Source: an uncultured Prevotella sp.
GTDB taxonomy: Bacteria; Bacteroidota; Bacteroidia; Bacteroidales; Bacteroidaceae
Reading direction: 5' to 3'
Length of the DNA stretch: 16,423 nucleotides
Assembly: GCA_927910885.1 (NCBI GenBank)
Contig: CAKMOD010000124.1
Span: 1 to 16,423 of the forward strand
Shown here: piece after piece, positions 15,309-16,423 of the stretch
How the letters are laid out: the number at the start of each line of letters is the position of its first letter
Numbering within the stretch: position 1 is the first letter of the stretch
Notes under the pieces: model-generated
What the model saw: only the letters and a program-made list of their open reading frames with translations
Told to the model about the DNA's origin: nothing
Database searches by the model: none
Program-made: the position numbers and the translations under genes

Positions 15309-16037
15309 ATGAAGAATTTAAGGTTTATTATTCCCATTTTAGCTTGCTGTTTGACAGTACCCTTTTTGTCATTTACCGATGATAAAGATTCCTATTTAGT
15401 CTTACAAGTTGATACGACTCAAAAGTATGAGGAGTATAGTTACGTTAACCAAAAGGGCGAGACGGTTGTGCCTTATAAGCGTTACCCGCTCTGTTATACT
15501 GATACAATCCGTACTGTTGGCTTTGTATTTAAGTCGAATGTGGGTTGTGTTGCTATCAATAATCAGGGGCAGGAGCTGTTTAGGGTCTACATGGCGGATA
15601 ATGGTAATGACCGTCCTATTGATGGGCTTTTCAGAATCTTAGATGAGAGCGGACAGAAGATGGGCGTTGCGAATATGGAAGGCAAGGTTGTTGTCAGTCC
15701 GAAGTATGATGCAATCTTCCCATATCATGACGGTTTGGCAGCTGTGGCAGTGGGAAGTAAGGAAGTGCGACCAGCTGATGATCCAGAGCATGAATATACT
15801 GTTGGAGGTAAGTGGGGCTTCATAGATAATCAGGGCAACGAGGTTGTCCCTTTGGAATATGATAGCATCGCTAACCATCGCCGCGTTGTGAATGGCAAAG
15901 CTATGGTGTTGAAAGGGGAGAGTGGAGGAGCCTCACCCCAACTGGCCTCACCCCAACTGGCCCCACCCCCTAACCCCTCCCCCATAGGGAGGGGAGTGAT
16001 TAGCGTGATACCCCTACCGTTTAGGGAAATCTTTTAG
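15309..16037 (+). CDS. WG-repeat protein with repeat-derived C-terminus (probably truncated)
   Basis: The 242-residue frame has an N-terminal hydrophobic segment (residues 5-22) that reads as a secretion signal. WG repeats are visible at ~117-136 (KMGVANMEGKVVVSPKYDAI) and ~168-187 (KWGFIDNQGNEVVPLEYDSI), plus a worn one near 43-58 (YVNQKGETVVPYKRYP). WG repeats form beta-rich structures of unknown function. After about residue 204 the protein changes to a Pro-rich tail (ASPQL twice, then PPNPSPIGRG) encoded by the C-rich palindromic repeat and a 15-nt tandem duplication. The original gene therefore probably continued with more WG repeats and was cut short by repeat insertion. Whether the product is stable is unknown. 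It is a monocistronic gene with its own promoter, and I see no functional link to the M60 locus. Confidence 0.75.
   Translation: MKNLRFIIPILACCLTVPFLSFTDDKDSYLVLQVDTTQKYEEYSYVNQKGETVVPYKRYPLCYTDTIRTVGFVFKSNVGCVAINNQGQELFRVYMADNGNDRPIDGLFRILDESGQKMGVANMEGKVVVSPKYDAIFPYHDGLAAVAVGSKEVRPADDPEHEYTVGGKWGFIDNQGNEVVPLEYDSIANHRRVVNGKAMVLKGESGGASPQLASPQLAPPPNPSPIGRGVISVIPLPFREIF
15931..15960 (+). repeat. 15-nt tandem duplication inside the WG-repeat gene
   Basis: CCTCACCCCAACTGG occurs twice back to back (15931-15945 and 15946-15960), followed by the similar CCCCACCCCC. Being a multiple of three, it adds the residues SPQLA a second time without shifting frame. It belongs to the C-rich repeat unit that follows. 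Confidence 0.9.
15961..16014 (+). repeat. C-rich palindromic repeat, copy 2 (inside the WG-repeat gene)
   Basis: CCCCTCCC (15974-15981) pairs with GGGAGGGG (15987-15994). Positions 15974-16014 match the copy after the M60 gene at 35 of 41 positions. It is read in frame as the last part of the WG-repeat protein. Confidence 0.8.
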
Positions 16038-16061
16038 TCATTCTTTAGCAGATTGTTTCCA

Positions 16062-16110
16062 GCACTCCCCCTCTCTGTAGGAGAGGGGGTTGGGGGGGTG
16101 AGGCTTTTTG
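16062..16110 (-). repeat. C-rich palindromic repeat, copy 3, inverted
   Basis: CCCCCTCTC (16067-16075) pairs perfectly with GAGAGGGGG (16081-16089) around TGTAG, followed by TTGGGGGGGTGAGGC. The reverse complement has the same layout as copy 2 (GCCYCACCCCC, AACCCCCTCTCC, loop, GGGGGAGTG), so copies 2 and 3 face each other. The hairpin, with CTTTTTG shortly after, may also end the WG-repeat transcript. Confidence 0.7.
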
Positions 16111-16208
16111 AAATTCTATTACAAAATACAAGGCTGAGGTGTTTGTGGAAGGCTAAAAATTAAGTGATTTTGGTGCTTTTGTAAGTTGTTAGCTATCAAG
16201 ATATTATA

Positions 16209-16316
16209 GAGGGGCATTTCAAAAGGTGCTTAGTAAGGGTTCAAAAGGGCGTTAGTTAGATGCTTAAAGGGCATCTTTTGCAAGCCTATTAGGCGTTTAT
16301 TTGAATGCTATTATGC
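16209..16316 (-). repeat. 22-nt periodic GCCC repeat block, right copy (inverted)
   Basis: Read on the minus strand, units beginning GCAT, GCCT, GCCC, GCCC and GCAC follow at 22, 22, 22 and 21 nt. The block shares 17 identical bases (16262-16278) with 949-965 and AAAAGGTGCTT (16221-16231) with the complement of 997-1007, so it is an inverted relative of the left block. Confidence 0.6.
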
Positions 16317-16423
16317 CCCTTTTGTTTTTAATGTTTGAATTATATTTACAATACAGCGTGTACGCATAAGACGGAACGAGCATAAGGCTGAATACACATA
16401 ATGCATATCAGTCATCATGTATA
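16317..16423. other. Right edge, nothing recognised
   Basis: This AT-rich end of the window has no credible gene, promoter or terminator. The words CGCATAAGAC and AGCATAAGGC are similar but too short to interpret. Confidence 0.4.

Overview
The window looks like a chromosomal piece of an anaerobic Bacteroidota, most likely a Prevotella-type (Prevotellaceae) organism. The grounds are SusC/SusD genes, promoters of the Bacteroidota type (TTTG, about 20 nt, TAnnTTTG), a tRNA gene without an encoded CCA, AT-rich translation starts without clear Shine-Dalgarno sequences, and a type IX secretion (T9SS) sorting domain. The genus is inference; no rRNA or marker gene is present.

Layout. Positions 1-370 hold a leftward tRNA-Ser(UGA) gene with a clear promoter and a hairpin terminator. 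Positions 370-1418 are non-coding and repeat-rich. They contain a degenerate ~350 bp inverted-repeat element (465-820), a block with 22-nt periodicity (911-1020) and the promoter region of the main operon. Positions 1419-11027 are a tight five-gene operon with 19-32 nt gaps, closed by a terminator: an IPT/TIG-NHL lipoprotein, a SusC TonB-dependent transporter, a SusD lipoprotein, a DUF1735/DUF4361-like lipoprotein, and a lipoprotein with BACON-like, FN3-like and F5/8C-like modules. After its own promoter and an unusually long leader (~280 nt) comes a 1061-residue M60-family (enhancin/mucinase-like) metallopeptidase at 11443-14628 with an intact HEFGH...E site and a T9SS C-terminal domain.

Positions 14632-16423 are a decayed, repeat-rich stretch. 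It contains strong terminators, a leftward promoter followed by a compact double hairpin (a candidate ~60-nt RNA or attenuator), a 25-codon remnant resembling the start of a NYN-domain protein, and a WG-repeat protein gene whose 3' end has been overwritten by C-rich palindromic repeats.

How it works together (inference). The secreted M60 peptidase would cut O-glycosylated (mucin-like) proteins. The surface lipoproteins and the SusCD pair would bind and import the products. There is no glycoside hydrolase and no SusR, hybrid two-component or ECF-sigma regulator in the window, so this would be a peptidase-led utilisation locus aimed at glycopeptides rather than a normal polysaccharide locus. 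A further copy of the 22-nt periodic repeat lies near the right end in inverted orientation, so the whole ~15 kb locus is bracketed by an inverted repeat pair.
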